A stretch of 64,000 nucleotides of DNA, from positions 3,224,001 through 3,288,000 of the forward strand of contig JAJUBI010000001.1 in the NCBI GenBank assembly GCA_022419385.1. The letters are read 5' to 3'. Shown here piece after piece: positions 45,046 through 56,269 of this stretch. Under the pieces are notes generated by a model that saw only the letters and a list, made by a program, of their open reading frames with translations, had not been told where the DNA came from and did no database searches. Source of the DNA: Paraconiothyrium sp. Pb-2020 (Eukaryota > Ascomycota > Dothideomycetes > Pleosporales > Didymosphaeriaceae). The position numbers and the translations under genes are program-made. Position 1 is the stretch's first letter. Every line of letters begins with the position of its first letter.

Positions 45046-47830
45046 ATGTCCGCACGGAATCCCAATAGCAAGAATTCCGCCGCTGCTGAGCGACGGTCGG
45101 CCAATTATGCATCGTCAACACACAGGCCCCGCGCGGCGTCTAGAAACATGAGTGGAGAGAACAACGAGGAAAGGCGCACCTCAACCTCTCAGACACGCAA
45201 ACAGTCGACCTCCACCGGCATGAATGAGCGGCGCGTAGAAAGACGTGAGATCAGAGAAACAGAGAGGGAAGTGCGACGGACAAGGAGCCCGCTAAAACAC
45301 TCATCAGAAAGCAGAGTCAATGCGAGGACGAGGACAGATAAACCCGCGCGAGAAGAAAGGGAGAGACCACGTACAGCAGAACATGCAAGAACAAAGTCTG
45401 AACCAGAGAAACCATGGGATCCACGGGCCACTCTCATACCACATACAACCGCTCCGCTTGCGACACGCGTCTCGATTCCACCGCTTGCTTCGACGGCGCC
45501 GATTGCGCTTCAGCCTATGCCTCTCGCGCAATTGTCACTTGATCAGCAGGAGAGCGCCATAATAGAAGACCTGCTGTTTGTGTTCATGGGATTTGAAGGA
45601 CAGTACATACGGTTTATCGATTCATATAATCCACATGACGAGAAGGAACGACTCGTTGGGCCACAATTTCGCATATTACCTGGTCTAGACCCAAGTCTGA
45701 GGGATTTAACGAAGTCAATGTTGAAAATGGCGCCACATTATATCGCGGTAGAGACATGCATCGAGGTGCTGAGTAGGGAAGAGTACGGCGCGGTCAATCA
45801 CTCGCTTTGCGCGGCTGTGAGGCGGTTGCTGAAAGACTACTTGACGCTGATGGCGCAGCTCGAGCACCAGATGTTGACCAATCAGTCGTTCACGCTACAT
45901 GTGCTGAATTTGCATACCAAACAAACGAGCCATATGTTGTTCCAGCTTTATACTACAGGAATCGAATTGCTGAAGGCGAACGGCATATTGGAGGATGACA
46001 AAGATTCTGATTCGGAAGACGACACAGAAAACTTCGAGGCAATATTAGAATCGGTACGAGAAGGTGGAAACGTTCAATTGGGGACCAAGAAAATATGCAA
46101 AGGCGGAAGCGTGCTGGGCCTTATAACGCGGCGACTCGCCTCCATGTCGGGCGATCCTGCAGCACGGGAGCTGCTCACGACCTTATTACGAGAGGCTAGC
46201 AAACCTTACATGACGATGCTGAACGAATGGCTACATCATGGCGGTATCCGAGATCCCCATGCAGAGTTCATGATCAAGGAGTCGAAGAGCATAAAGCGGG
46301 AGCGACTGGACCAAGACTACACGGACGAATATTGGGATAAACGGTACACGATGCGAGACGCGCTCGTACCACCGCAGCTCGAAGGCGTCAAAGACAAAGT
46401 CCTACTCGCTGGCAAATACCTCAACGTTGTCCGCGAATGCGGCGGCGTCGACGTCAGCGGAAAAGTGCAAGACGTGCCCACAAGCTTCGATGACGCTCGA
46501 GTTCTGGATAATGTAAACTCTGCATACGCTTACGCCAACTCATCGCTCTTCAATCTTCTCCTCACAACCCACCAATTGCCTGCACGGTTACGGTCACTCA
46601 AGCACTACTTCTTCCTCGATCGATCAGACTTCTTCTCGTACTTCCTTGAGCTAGGCGGTTCGGAACTCAAGAAACCAGCCAAGAACGTTAATGTCGGAAA
46701 ACTGCAGTCACTTCTTGATATAATAGTTCGGCAACCGGGCTCCGTTGCGGCCGAAGACCCCTACAAGGAAGACATCAAGGTGCAAATCATCGAGACAGGT
46801 CTGACAAACTGGCTCATGAAAATTGTCACCGTGACGGGATTAGACCAGGAAGCTGCTAACGCAGGCTCAATCACTAACTACACGCCTGCCACCACCGATA
46901 AAGCCTCCGTCACCGACGACAGCAACTTGACCGGCTACGGTGCCCTCGTCTTCGACTATGCGATGCCGTTTCCACTCTCTCTGGTTGTCAGCCGGGTAAC
47001 ATTGACACGATACCAGCTTCTCTTCCGTTACCTCCTCAGCCTCCGCCATCTTGAAAACAGCCTCGTTGAATGCTGGGGCGAACAAAGCAAAACCGCGACC
47101 TGGAAGCACCGCTCGCGCAACCCGCGCATCGAACTTTGGAAACGCAAAGCATGGACGCTCCGCGCGCGTATGCTTGTCTTCACGCAGCAACTCCTGTACT
47201 ACTGCACCGCCGAAGTCATCGAGCCTAACTGGGTCTCCCTGATGTCTCGGCTCACGCAAGAAGACACACCCGACACCAAAGCCAAAGCGAGACCACATCA
47301 AGACGGAGACGGAGGCGTGAAGAGGACGGTCGATGAACTGATGCAGGACCATGTGGACTTTCTAGCGACGTGCTTGAAGGAGTGTATGCTTACTAACAGT
47401 AAGCTGCTCCGCGTACGTAACCTCCTTCTCCAATGCCCTACCTTCCTTACTAATGCAATCACAGATAAACAACAAGATAACATCCACCTGCCAAATGTTC
47501 TCCACCTTCACACAGTCCCTCTCCCGCTACCTCATCACCGGCGACCCAGATCTCGTGGCACAAGCCAATGCGGCGGCCGCCAAAAACCCTTCCCCAAACT
47601 CTTCTCGTTCAGGACCATACGTCTACGATCCCCAGCGTGTAGACAAGATGTTCGACATGCTGGGCAAGTATGAGGAGAACTTTGCAAGGCATCTGAAGAT
47701 TTTGCTGGACACGCTGAACTATCTTGCTGCTACGGAGACGGTCGTCTTCCTGAGTTTGTGCGCGCGGTTGCAGTCTGCAGGCGAGGGGGGCATGGTTGCT
47801 ATGGTTGTCGGGGAGGGATTCGGAGTATAA
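45046..47830 (+). CDS. SPC97: gamma-tubulin complex component 2 (GCP2/Spc97)
   Basis: Core subunit of the gamma-tubulin small complex that nucleates microtubules at the spindle pole body. Two exons, 45046-47412 and 47465-47830; the 52-bp intron (GTACGT donor) joins NSKLLR to INNKITSTCQMF; 910 aa. The first 150 residues are basic and disordered. The GCP N-terminal domain begins ESAIIEDLLFVFMGFEGQYI and includes YGAVNHSLCAAVRRLLKDYL, QLYTTGIELLKANG, and the hallmark REASKPYMTMLNEWLHHGGI. Later come DEYWDKRY, LAGKYLNVVRECGG and the loop HYFFLDRSDFFSYFLELG. The C-terminal gamma-tubulin-binding domain shows FDYAMPFPLSLVVSRVTLTR, YQLLFRYLLSLRHLENSL and the helix DHVDFLATCLKECML. The frame is intact. 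Family call is firm; an extra 5' exon cannot be excluded. Confidence 0.94.
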
Positions 47831-48258
47831 CGACAAGCAGGACCAGGAGCCACGCATTGTTAGTAGGTGCGTTGCAAAAGTGCAGAACGATTCTGGAATG
47901 ATTTGTGCGAGCCGGCGTTCTTGGGCCAGGATACCATATCGCGATAGGCGTCATCAGCATTCATATGATTAGCGTTCGAATGAACTGAGACAAGAGCTCT
48001 CGCTGAACTTCGACCAGGAGCTACATTCCGATCATCTCATGAGCTCTGAACAAGTCTTGTTCAGCGCCTGTACGACACTCGTATACCTTCAAACTCTTCT
48101 AGATGCATATCTCCTAGAACGACGATACGAACACCGCAGTGGGAGCGAGTATACCCAGAAAGCAGCAACGGCACTACAACCCCCAGCTCTAGCCCTCACA
48201 TCCCGCACCCTCCATCTAATCACAACCCATAACTGTCCCCGTCAGCTAAACCCTACCA
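47831..48258. other. intergenic, convergent 3' ends
   Basis: 428 bp between SPC97 and the small secreted-protein gene. A 76-codon plus frame crosses it but has no support. Confidence 0.5.
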
Positions 48259-48679
48259 TCAAAGTCTAGCACCATACTCACCCCAATCCCCAAACTCCTT
48301 ATAATCAACATAATGCAGGCTCACCCACTCCCAATCCTGCCCCTTACTGCTCGACAGCGCTACCCAACGCCTATATCCCCATCAGTCAGTCTTCTATCTG
48401 TCTTCATCAAGCTTCAGTGCAGGGAGGAACTTACGTATCACCCTCGACAGAGCTCCCGCGTCCTGCGCAGAACAGCCCCAAGACCGTGCCTTTGGGGTAC
48501 GACTTTATCACCGGACAGTCTTTGGGGCGCTTGTGGTCGGGACATGTGCGGCTGTTTAGGCCCGAGGAGGCGGTTACGCGGCCTTTGCGGGCTTCTTTTG
48601 AGAGGGCTGCTGGCTCTGGGGCGGGGGCGGCCATGGTGGAGGCGAGGGATGCTAAGATGACGAGGGGGGTGAACTTCAT
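48259..48679 (-). CDS. small secreted protein with SH3-like fold
   Basis: 118 aa from exons 48679-48435 and 48370-48259; the 64-bp intron 48371-48434 (GTAAGT donor, TGACTGA branch region, ATATAG acceptor) is supported because it extends the protein as RWVALSSSKGQDWEWVSLHY. Signal peptide MKFTPLVILASLASTMAAPA. The mature part resembles secreted bacterial-type SH3 domains: GRVTASSGLNSRTCPDHKRP, SYPKGTVLGLFCAGRGSSV and WEWVSLHYVDYKE correspond to the usual strands (start strand, G.V..........Y.KG, and W..V...YV). Three cysteines are visible in the mature chain. Such domains bind cell-wall peptides or glycans in bacteria and occur in secreted fungal proteins. Extracellular location and fold are inference from sequence pattern; the ligand is unknown. 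Confidence 0.72.
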
Positions 48680-49731
48680 GGTGTATGATGAGTGGAAGGG
48701 TGGTGTTTGTGTCGATTTATTGGAATAGGAGGTGGAGAGGAAGTGTCGCCGGCTCAGCGACGAGGTTTATATATCCAGTGGATGGGGTGTGTTGCTAGGG
48801 CTTATACGAGGTGTAATTTGGAAGGTCGTTGTGGGGGTGTTGTACAATGGGCGTCTAGTTTACATTGACACATGTTACATGCAGTCTTAGCTATTTCTGT
48901 TGGTGGTATGTTAGACTACGGTGACTACAATACTAGGTGTAACCAAGGAAGAGACAATGAGAAGCGCATTTCGAGGCTATGCTTTTCGCGGACGAGGATT
49001 CTCGTCGGACTGGTGGTGTAGTGAGTAGATCATGGTGCGCAGCTTAAGTGGCATTGGCCGTTTCGTATTCGGTGCACCGTTCGATACGAGTTTCCTCGTA
49101 TTTGTATGTATATGTACGGTACCCATAAATAGTGTTCCAGCCTTGCGTCCTTTTGGGTTCGAAGACACCTTACTGCAGTACAATAATTATATCCAGGTGT
49201 ACAAAACTATAAAATTGCTTCTTCTCTATGAGCGTAATGTCATTTGAATATTTTTAGCATAAAGGTTATGATCGTCGCTGCGCGGTGGTGTGAAGCCGAG
49301 GCGTTCCTCATGATCGTAGTCGAATACGACTAGAGCGAGTATCTCCGTATGTAAGCGCCACCGGTTCATATATGTGCAACTTTGCCTAACCGATACTCGG
49401 TTCTGTGCGATCTTGAAAGGGCCGGCAGCGTCGATTGCCTCCTTCGTAGCAAGGTTGTAAATTCACCTTTCGTCGATTTGGTTCTGAATGCGAGGTACGC
49501 AGAAATGTGACGCTAGACATGCATCTCTGTGCTGTGGCTGTGTCCTACGTTGGGGGCTAGTTAGTGGGACTACCGGTAAGAGAACATCGGAGCTATTGCT
49601 AGCTTAGATAGGGAGCACTATGTCATATATTGCCCCTCTACGACCATCTTCATACATCATCCACGTACCTGATCATCTACTCGATACACAAAGGCCTACG
49701 GACAGACATATCTCTTCTCAGCATCGCCTGA
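48680..49731. other. intergenic, 1 kb
   Basis: Promoter of the SH3-like gene and 3' flank of the surface-protein gene. The motif GTTCGATACGAG at 49079-49090 also occurs twice in the 30.8-kb tandem duplication. No gene seen. Confidence 0.5.
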
Positions 49732-50786
49732 TTAGCCCATCTCTCTAGGCTGATCATCACCATGAAGTTCGTGAAAGACGTCCGGCTGTCGATGCTGTTC
49801 CTGGGCACCCAGTTCAGCCTTCTTCCGCTCCTCTGCACTCAGCTCCGCTTTCGCCCACCCAGCCGAGTTGTTCGAGTCTTCCAGGCGAGCTTGTGTCTTT
49901 CCTGCTCTTCTCCGCCAGAGCAGTGCGCCCACAACGAGCAGCACAACTAGCGCCGAAACGCCAACGCCTATACCTGCTTTTGCTCCTGTGGAAAGACCAC
50001 TCGACGCAGCTGATCCTGTTGATGTCGGGCTGACGGCACTAGATGTTGCCGCTGGTATAGGCAATGAACTGCTTGTCGTGGGGAAATCGCCGCTTCGATA
50101 ATCAACGTAAATAGGAGGCACGACCTTCCACCCATATGTCATGATAGTTGTCACCACTGTCGGATGTAACGATGTAGACGTTATGACCGCACTGGCCGTG
50201 TTAGTCGATATAATCTCGGAGAAGTCGTCGTAAGTTAGCGTCAGCACCTCCGTCGTGGACATATTCGAAACGCATTGTCTTGTATACAAGGAGGTGCCAG
50301 CGTAGCTAGGCTGGCCTATATAAGCATCTCCAGTTGTTAGGATGTAGCTGCTACGATGTACAAGGTATATTAGCTCGAGGCAAATTAGCATAGATTTGGG
50401 ACAAGCGCATACAGAGGACAACATGAAGCCGCTGTCACGCTGCCTGATAGAATGCTGTTCGCCACGGTACCGTAGCCTGAGGGACAAAGGCCAGGGCTGT
50501 AATGTAACTCCGTGCATATCTGGCTTGCTCTTGACGGAAATCCTGTATGGCAAAAACAGACCGATTAGCTGCATTCAAGTTGTAGATTAGCGAGGCAATT
50601 TTAGCGGCAGCACTCACAATCTTCTTCAAGATTCTGCACTATGGCGAGTTCGAGATTGTACTGGAGGGTATCGCGCCTAGTTTCCGTGTAAGGCGTGAAA
50701 TGTTGCATGCATGATGCAGGCGGTGTGAACCTCGTGGCCAATGGATCCAGTGAGACTACTTCGCAGTCATCAGTAGCTGTAGTCAT
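49732..50786 (-). CDS. single-pass surface protein, Ser/Thr-rich with C-terminal TM
   Basis: Fungal-specific family: a start MTTATDDCEVVSLDPLATRF and TPPASC, a Cys-containing ectodomain (ELHYSPGLCPSGYGTVANS, VTAASCCPLYILTTGDAYIG), a Ser/Thr-rich stalk, one TM helix (IGVGVSALVVLLVVGALLWR) followed by RRAGKTQARLED, and a charged tail. Proposed exons: 50786-50618, 50527-50413 and 50347-49732, giving 299 aa. The second junction (CT|GTATGC...GCAG|C) is well supported. The first is not: the obvious CATACAG acceptor would create TGA, while a weaker AAGAG acceptor 23 bases later keeps frame. Either the splice site is unusual or a base is missing. There is no clear N-terminal signal peptide. The family is uncharacterised; a cell-surface or wall-linked role is inferred from layout only. 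Confidence 0.6.
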
Positions 50787-51483
50787 GTTGTGTAGTCCTG
50801 TTTCTGAATCTGATTCCCGACAGTCAGTAGCTTTTAAAGAGGGGCAGTCAGAGCTATATACCAGGCTGTGGGGGCTAGATGCATGCCCATGACGCCTCTC
50901 CGCTTCGTTGCGACGAACTGCGATGTCTCATTGGCACGATAGCGATCAAGGCTGAGAAACAACTTCGTGATAGGTCCTTTAGTTATCGCCGAACCGACAA
51001 GGTAACACAAATACGAGAGCCTTGAGCATCGGTAGGCCTCGATTGGGAAGAAGTTAATATGAGAAAGATAGGCGCATCACTGAGGCAATCTCAGCCTTGT
51101 ATCGAGTCGTAGGTCTCGTGGCGGTAAAGCGAGAAGGCTTGTAATCTGGCACTCTGGGTAATACATGTATTGATGTTGGTATCGAATAACCTCTAGATGT
51201 CTGCTCTTTCTAGCACCGCGAGTGATGTAACGCCAACCTCCTTCCCTGACTTTCCTATCGCGCCTTCCAGCTGTACCCATGCCTTGACAGAACCTCAGTA
51301 CAGAAAACAAGATCACAGTTTCTGAAGAAGGCCCTGCTGTAATATGATCAATATCGACATTGGTATCGAATAAACCTCCACCGCGAGCGGTACAACGCCA
51401 GATCCCTTCCAAGCTATCTATTCCAAAGCGCCAGTGCTATGCTGTAACCAAGAAAACGAACCATCTGTTACATCTCCTCTTCC
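50787..51483. other. intergenic with diverged 184-bp duplication
   Basis: Promoter of the surface-protein gene and 3' flank of the transporter gene. Positions about 51160-51290 and 51345-51475 are diverged direct copies. Confidence 0.5.
51160..51475. repeat. two diverged direct repeats, 184 bp apart
   Basis: TTGGTATCGAATAA begins both copies (51176 and 51360). Each is followed by ACCTC, ACCGCGAG, ACGCCA and then CCTTCC in the same order with substitutions and small gaps. The copies look old. They lie entirely in non-coding DNA just downstream of the transporter gene. Confidence 0.7.
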
Positions 51484-53842
51484 CTACACCTCATAACGCC
51501 CTCTCCCCTGCCCACTAACCTCATTCCCGAACAACCTCGCAGCCTCGATGCAAAACCTCGCATCACCGCTCCCATCCCTTCCGACTTCACTGCCCCAACA
51601 TATGAGCACAGCGTCGAGGATGCCACCGAGCACGCCTTCCATCGCACCGAGAGCTCCCCACCCAATGGCCGCGCTGATCAACCCGACGACATAGGCATAC
51701 AAACTGCCCGTGTACGGCACCGTGTCGTTCCCAAGCTTCAGCATCCTAGCGGTCGACACCCAGCCTCCGAAACCCAATGCTAGGGTGATGACCCAGCGAA
51801 TGGCGTGCAGTAGAGTCTTGCTAAGGCGGTACGAGACTATCGATGGGCGCGGCTGTGATGGTGCGAACGAGCGTGGTCCGAGGGTTGTTGACGGCGAAGA
51901 GGGCGAGATGAAAGTCATCTCGCTGATACCACGTGAGGCCTGCGCTAATGGCACGCTATGAATTGACGCGTATGTCAGAGTGAGCGGGTTTGTCAGTACG
52001 GCGATCGACGTTGGGAGGACGTGGTAGACGCAAGCACTGATCCACCGAGTGACGCGGCGTGGGAGGGCAAGAAGCGGTAGCCGGACGAGGAGAGATAGGA
52101 ATGTCGAGAAGCATATCGTTCCCGCCATGGTATAAAACGCGTGGAACAAGGAGGCCTGAACCATAGCACGTGGCGGCGTGGGGTTCGTATTGCGGTGGAA
52201 GTACCAGTGGCTCACGGTAGCAGCAGTGCTAACGCGCTGTACGCCAGCAATCACACTGAGCGTCCAGAAGTAGTCGAAGAAGAAAGCTGCGCCAAGCCAC
52301 CACGTGCTCATGTCGATGACCCAGCCAGACTTCGTGGAATGACCTCCAAGAAACAGGCCAGTGAACATGAAAACCCAGATCCAGGACCACACCACGACAG
52401 CAGCTAGGGTGGCAATTCCGATGAAGAGGAGATGGAAGTTTGCTTGTAGGATCTCACCAGAGAACTCGAGCATCCTCGTCGCTTTATCCAGGGCATGGCG
52501 CCCTTTCACTATCGTATAAAGCCATCCTACGCAGAAGATAGCTGGACCAACGGAGAGCCACCGCATGACTTTATCCTGAGTGCTTTTGCCGTGCCACGAG
52601 CCCTTAAAACTCGATATGAGCGGATATAGGAAGAACGAGAACGATATCACCGGTACGGCGACCAGTAAAACTATAACCAAGGGTCGTGCGAATGAACGTA
52701 GTAATGATAGCCAGAGAAGACCGACTAAGACTGATACTAGCGAATAGACGCCAATTAGATGGAAAGACGAATGCAGTACAGTATATATCGTGTCGCCTAA
52801 TGGGTGCTTTTTATCTGGTGGTGAATCCTGTAGCCATGCGAGGAAGATGACGCCGACAAGGGCGCACTTTGCAAGAAGGAACATCTCCGCCCAAAAGAAG
52901 TTATGTCGTGGCTGTACGACGGGTTCTGCAGTAACAAGCTGAGGATCTGAATCGCTGTCGGGCGGTCCAGGATGCTGCAAGAGCGTGTCCTCGTCTGTTT
53001 CTTGTGGTATTGGTAATTGCGTTCGAAGCGGACTTCTGCCGCGTGTTCGTCTGGGTGGATTTCGGAACTGCTGGTACGATGGGGGTCGGTCAACATCTCG
53101 TGAAATCTCGCTGGCTTCGTCGTCCTCCAAGCTTCCCCGATTTGTTGATGCTAACTCAACATCCACAAGCTTGGCGTTGTTGTGACTGCTCGGTGCTGCG
53201 CTCGACTCGGAGAGCGGCACACTTGAATCTCTCTTGTCATGATCCAACTTCGTGACGGTAGTTGACCTCCCTCGCGTTGGAATGTCATCCTTCCACGAGC
53301 TCTTGATGCCCCGACCCAGTCCGTAGGTGGCATCGCCCTCAATGCTGCCGCCGTCTGCTGTATGGTCTGACTTCCGCTCCATGTCGTCATCTGTTCCTGC
53401 TGACTCGGATAAATTGCTGGCGCCAAACTGCGCCCGGGAGCGGCGTAGTGCGTAGTGGTCTGCCATTTCGCGATCGTGCTCTGCGTGGTCGTCCTCTTCT
53501 CGGAAGTCATCTGTGGCAGAATAGAACAAAGGCGCAGGGGCGTTCGAGGTCCGGGAGGCGAAAGGGTAGCGCGACATGGCCTGCGAGTTGTATGGGTTCA
53601 TGTTGCGGCGCTGGAAGTAGCTGCCCGAGGGTCGTGTGCGAGAGGAGGGTCGCTGTCTGTCTGATCGAGGCTGGGCAAAAGGCGACTCGGGTTGTCCGAG
53701 GGAGAGTCGCGACGCAGACTGCGACTGCGAGAGGAACTTGGAGGCATCTGCGGCCTGCTGTCAGTCACACGAGGCGGGCATTCTAAGACAGAGGCGCGGG
53801 AGCTGTCACATGGGCGCCGGCGCACTTACACTCGGAAAACAT
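51484..53842 (-). CDS. choline-transporter-like protein (PNS1/CTL, SLC44 family)
   Basis: 758 aa from exons 53842-53830 (13 bp) and 53747-51484. The 82-bp intron joins MFSEY to ASKFLSQSQSASRLSLGQPE; this start is typical of the ascomycete PNS1-like proteins. Residues 1-240 are disordered, with a PPSYQQF motif that may bind WW domains. About ten TM helices follow (FWAEMFLLAKCALVGVIFLA, LIGVYSLVSVLVGLLWLSLL, PLVIVLLVAVPVISFSFFLY, and so on). Family landmarks include the FDYFWTLSVIAGVQRVSTAA block, HWYFHRN, and the late segment YAYVVGLISAAIGWGALGA, then ICWGSEVGRD near the end with FCIEAARLF. Substrate in fungi is not settled; choline or ethanolamine transport is by analogy with animal CTL proteins. 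The gene is frame-intact. Confidence 0.9.
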
Positions 53843-55044
53843 GGTGACGGATGGGCTGCTCGCGTGCCTTCACTCGCAGGCAGCTCTCGTGTTTATTTGG
53901 TGTGCAGCCTCGAAATGGGTGTGCAGTCAGCTGTGGTCGGTGAGGCGGGCGATGGTTCCAGAGGCAGCAGCTCGAGATGACGCAGTAGAGAAGGCATCCG
54001 CAGGCGGGTGGCCTTGGCAAGCGAAGTGACTGGCGAGTTTGATATAGCGGGCGGTGTTTGTCGTGTCTAAGGATGTGTTTGGAGAGCGAGCAGAAGGCAG
54101 TCGGAACCTTAGGAACCTAGGGAGAGTTGTAGGTACTTGTCGCTCATCAGCAAGTCAAGCGCACCCCAGCGATAGCTACAGCCCGAAGCCGGCGCTAACA
54201 GGACATAGCGCGGCTCATGCGGAGGCGTCACAGGTCGATAACGGTCGCCTCGTCTCGGCGATCATCACGTACCAAACATTTCATGGGAACGTCGTCATGA
54301 TCCGGAGTCACAGCCGGAGCGGCTTTAGGGTGGTGTAGCTATACAAAGTCTGGTTGCAAACCATCGGTACTATTGTCCCACATAATATAGCGACATCAAA
54401 GTATACCTGTTCCGGTTTCTTTAGATATTGTATTTGCTGATGTAGGCTACAACCCACTACCGGATCATCTTCAACGTAGTCTTCGGCGTTCTTGTATCGA
54501 TACTTGATCAGGTGCTGTGATCTCTCACGTGTACAGTCCTGATTGGGTTTTCGGTCGAATCTTCATAGAAACCTCAACTACCTCTATGAACTCATGACTG
54601 AAGTACAATCAGGGCGTGTAGATTTATCTCGATCCCAATGATCAGATTGCCTATATACTTGTATATATTCGGGATAAAGCTTTGAGCAGAATGTTGGAAG
54701 GTGGTCACGCCTGCCTAATCGGCGTGACAGCTCGTGACAGCTCGTGACAGCTTCGCCACGACCGAAGATAATGACGAAGCTCCAGCCACAGCTCGCGACT
54801 GCACTAACAACCACCCCCGTTATCCCCAGGTTAAACCTGCATGCAACCACGACCAAGATACCCACTTCAACACCAGCTAGTGTCTCTCTCTTCGAGGATA
54901 GCGCAGATTAAAGTCTAGATTCAAACTTAACTCGAGTCTGACGTTCCTACCCGCAACGCCTTATAGATCGTCTACGAACCTACGCTTCACCTTCGAGACC
55001 TTCCTAACTACCAAACACACCGCCCTCGGGCGCGAACCGTATAA
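53843..55044. other. divergent promoter region, 1.2 kb
   Basis: Between divergent PNS1-like and Rab genes. At 54727-54752 AGCTCGTGAC occurs in near-triplicate (GTGACAGCTC repeated). C/T- and A/C-rich leader before 55045. No coding frame supported. Confidence 0.5.
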
Positions 55045-55877
55045 ATGACGCAGCCGTGGGACTACATCGCGAAGATAGTTTCGTTAGGAGATTCTGGCTG
55101 CGGGAAGTCCAGTGTACGAAACCTTAAACCCACCTCCAGCGCATCTGCTAATCGCCTCGCCAGCTCACCATCCGCCTCTGCGAAGGCCGCTTCTCCCCCC
55201 ACCACGATGTCACCATCGGCGTCGAGTTCGGCTCACGCATCGTACCTGTTGGCCCACCTGCGTCCCACGCCCTCTCCATAAACAACCCCTCCAAATCCGA
55301 CTCTACAACCGCGCCCGCCAAGAACCAAAAGCCCCCAGAACAGAAGCACAGGAAGCTCAGCTTATGGGACACGGCGGGCCAGGAAACGTATAAGAGCATC
55401 ACAAGGAGTTATTTCAGGGGTGCGAGTGGCGCGCTGTTGGTGTTTGATATCTCGAGGAAGAATACGTTTCTCAGCGCGACGAGCTGGCTTCACGATCTGA
55501 GACAGATCGCAGAGGAGAATATTGTGGTCGTGCTCGTGGGAAACAAGTCGGACCTCGCGCCAGCGAGTACGGTCTCAGGGGAGAGCGAAGCAGACAACAA
55601 GAGGCAGGTTTCAAAAGAGGAGGCAGAGGAGTGGTGCAAGGCGAACGGCGTGATGCAGTACGTTGAGACGTCTGCAAAGTCAGGCGAGGGCGTTGAGCGC
55701 GCTTTCTTAGAGGTCGCAGAGCGGATATACCAGAACATTGAAGCCGGCAGATACGACCTCAACGACAGGAGATCAGGCGTGAAAGGGCCTGGTGGCGGAG
55801 GCGGAAACAATGCGAAGATAAATTTGGGGATGAATGATGGGAGGGGGAATAAGGCGGCAGGAGGGAAGTGCTGTTGA
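55045..55877 (+). CDS. Rab-type small GTPase with inserted loop (RabX-like)
   Basis: 260 aa from exons 55045-55113 and 55164-55877; the 50-bp intron joins GDSGCGKSS to LTIRLCEGRFSPHHDVTIG. G-box motifs: G1 GDSGCGKSS, G2 Thr in DVTIGVEFGSR, G3 WDTAGQE, G4 NKSD, G5 ETSAKSGEG. The Rab-type TAGQETYKSITRSYFRGASG follows G3. The C-terminus GGKCC is a double-cysteine geranylgeranylation signal. Between G2 and G3 there are about 40 extra residues (VPVGPPASHALSINNPSKSD and a Lys-rich end), lengthening the interswitch region; a second smaller insert follows NKSDLAP. This layout resembles a filamentous-fungal Rab close to Rab2/Rab4/Rab14. Membrane traffic is family knowledge; the compartment cannot be told. 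Confidence 0.88.
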
Positions 55878-56269
55878 GCGTGGCATAGCAGCGGTAAAGC
55901 ATGCATCGTTGAGAAGGTGGACAATCTTGTATAACACGAGCCATTGGGCTGACGTTGCGGTTTGGATTCGCATGGCTCGGCGTTCGCATCTGCTGGCTAG
56001 CACGCCTTTCTTAGTATATTTTAATCGACGATTATTTTCACCATTTATTGATGTTGACGAGGAGCATCTTTAAGACGCCCTCGTCCGATGGTCCTTCGTT
56101 TGGTTTCTGTGCATATAAGCGCGCTAAACCTCCTGCTCTCTTGGAGCACACTTCTCCGCAGGTCCTGCACTAAAACACGGGAGCAGATCCGTAAGTGGTC
56201 TAAAAGTCTTGCTGCCGATCATGGACGGAGCACCAAAAGCAGATTCAATTACTTTCATGTCCTCTCTTT

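Noticed and set aside
49140..49180. GGGTTCGAAGACACC resembling a tRNA B box
   Set aside because: It deviates from the GGTTCGANTCC consensus and no A box or acceptor stem could be paired around it. No tRNA or rRNA gene was found in the window.
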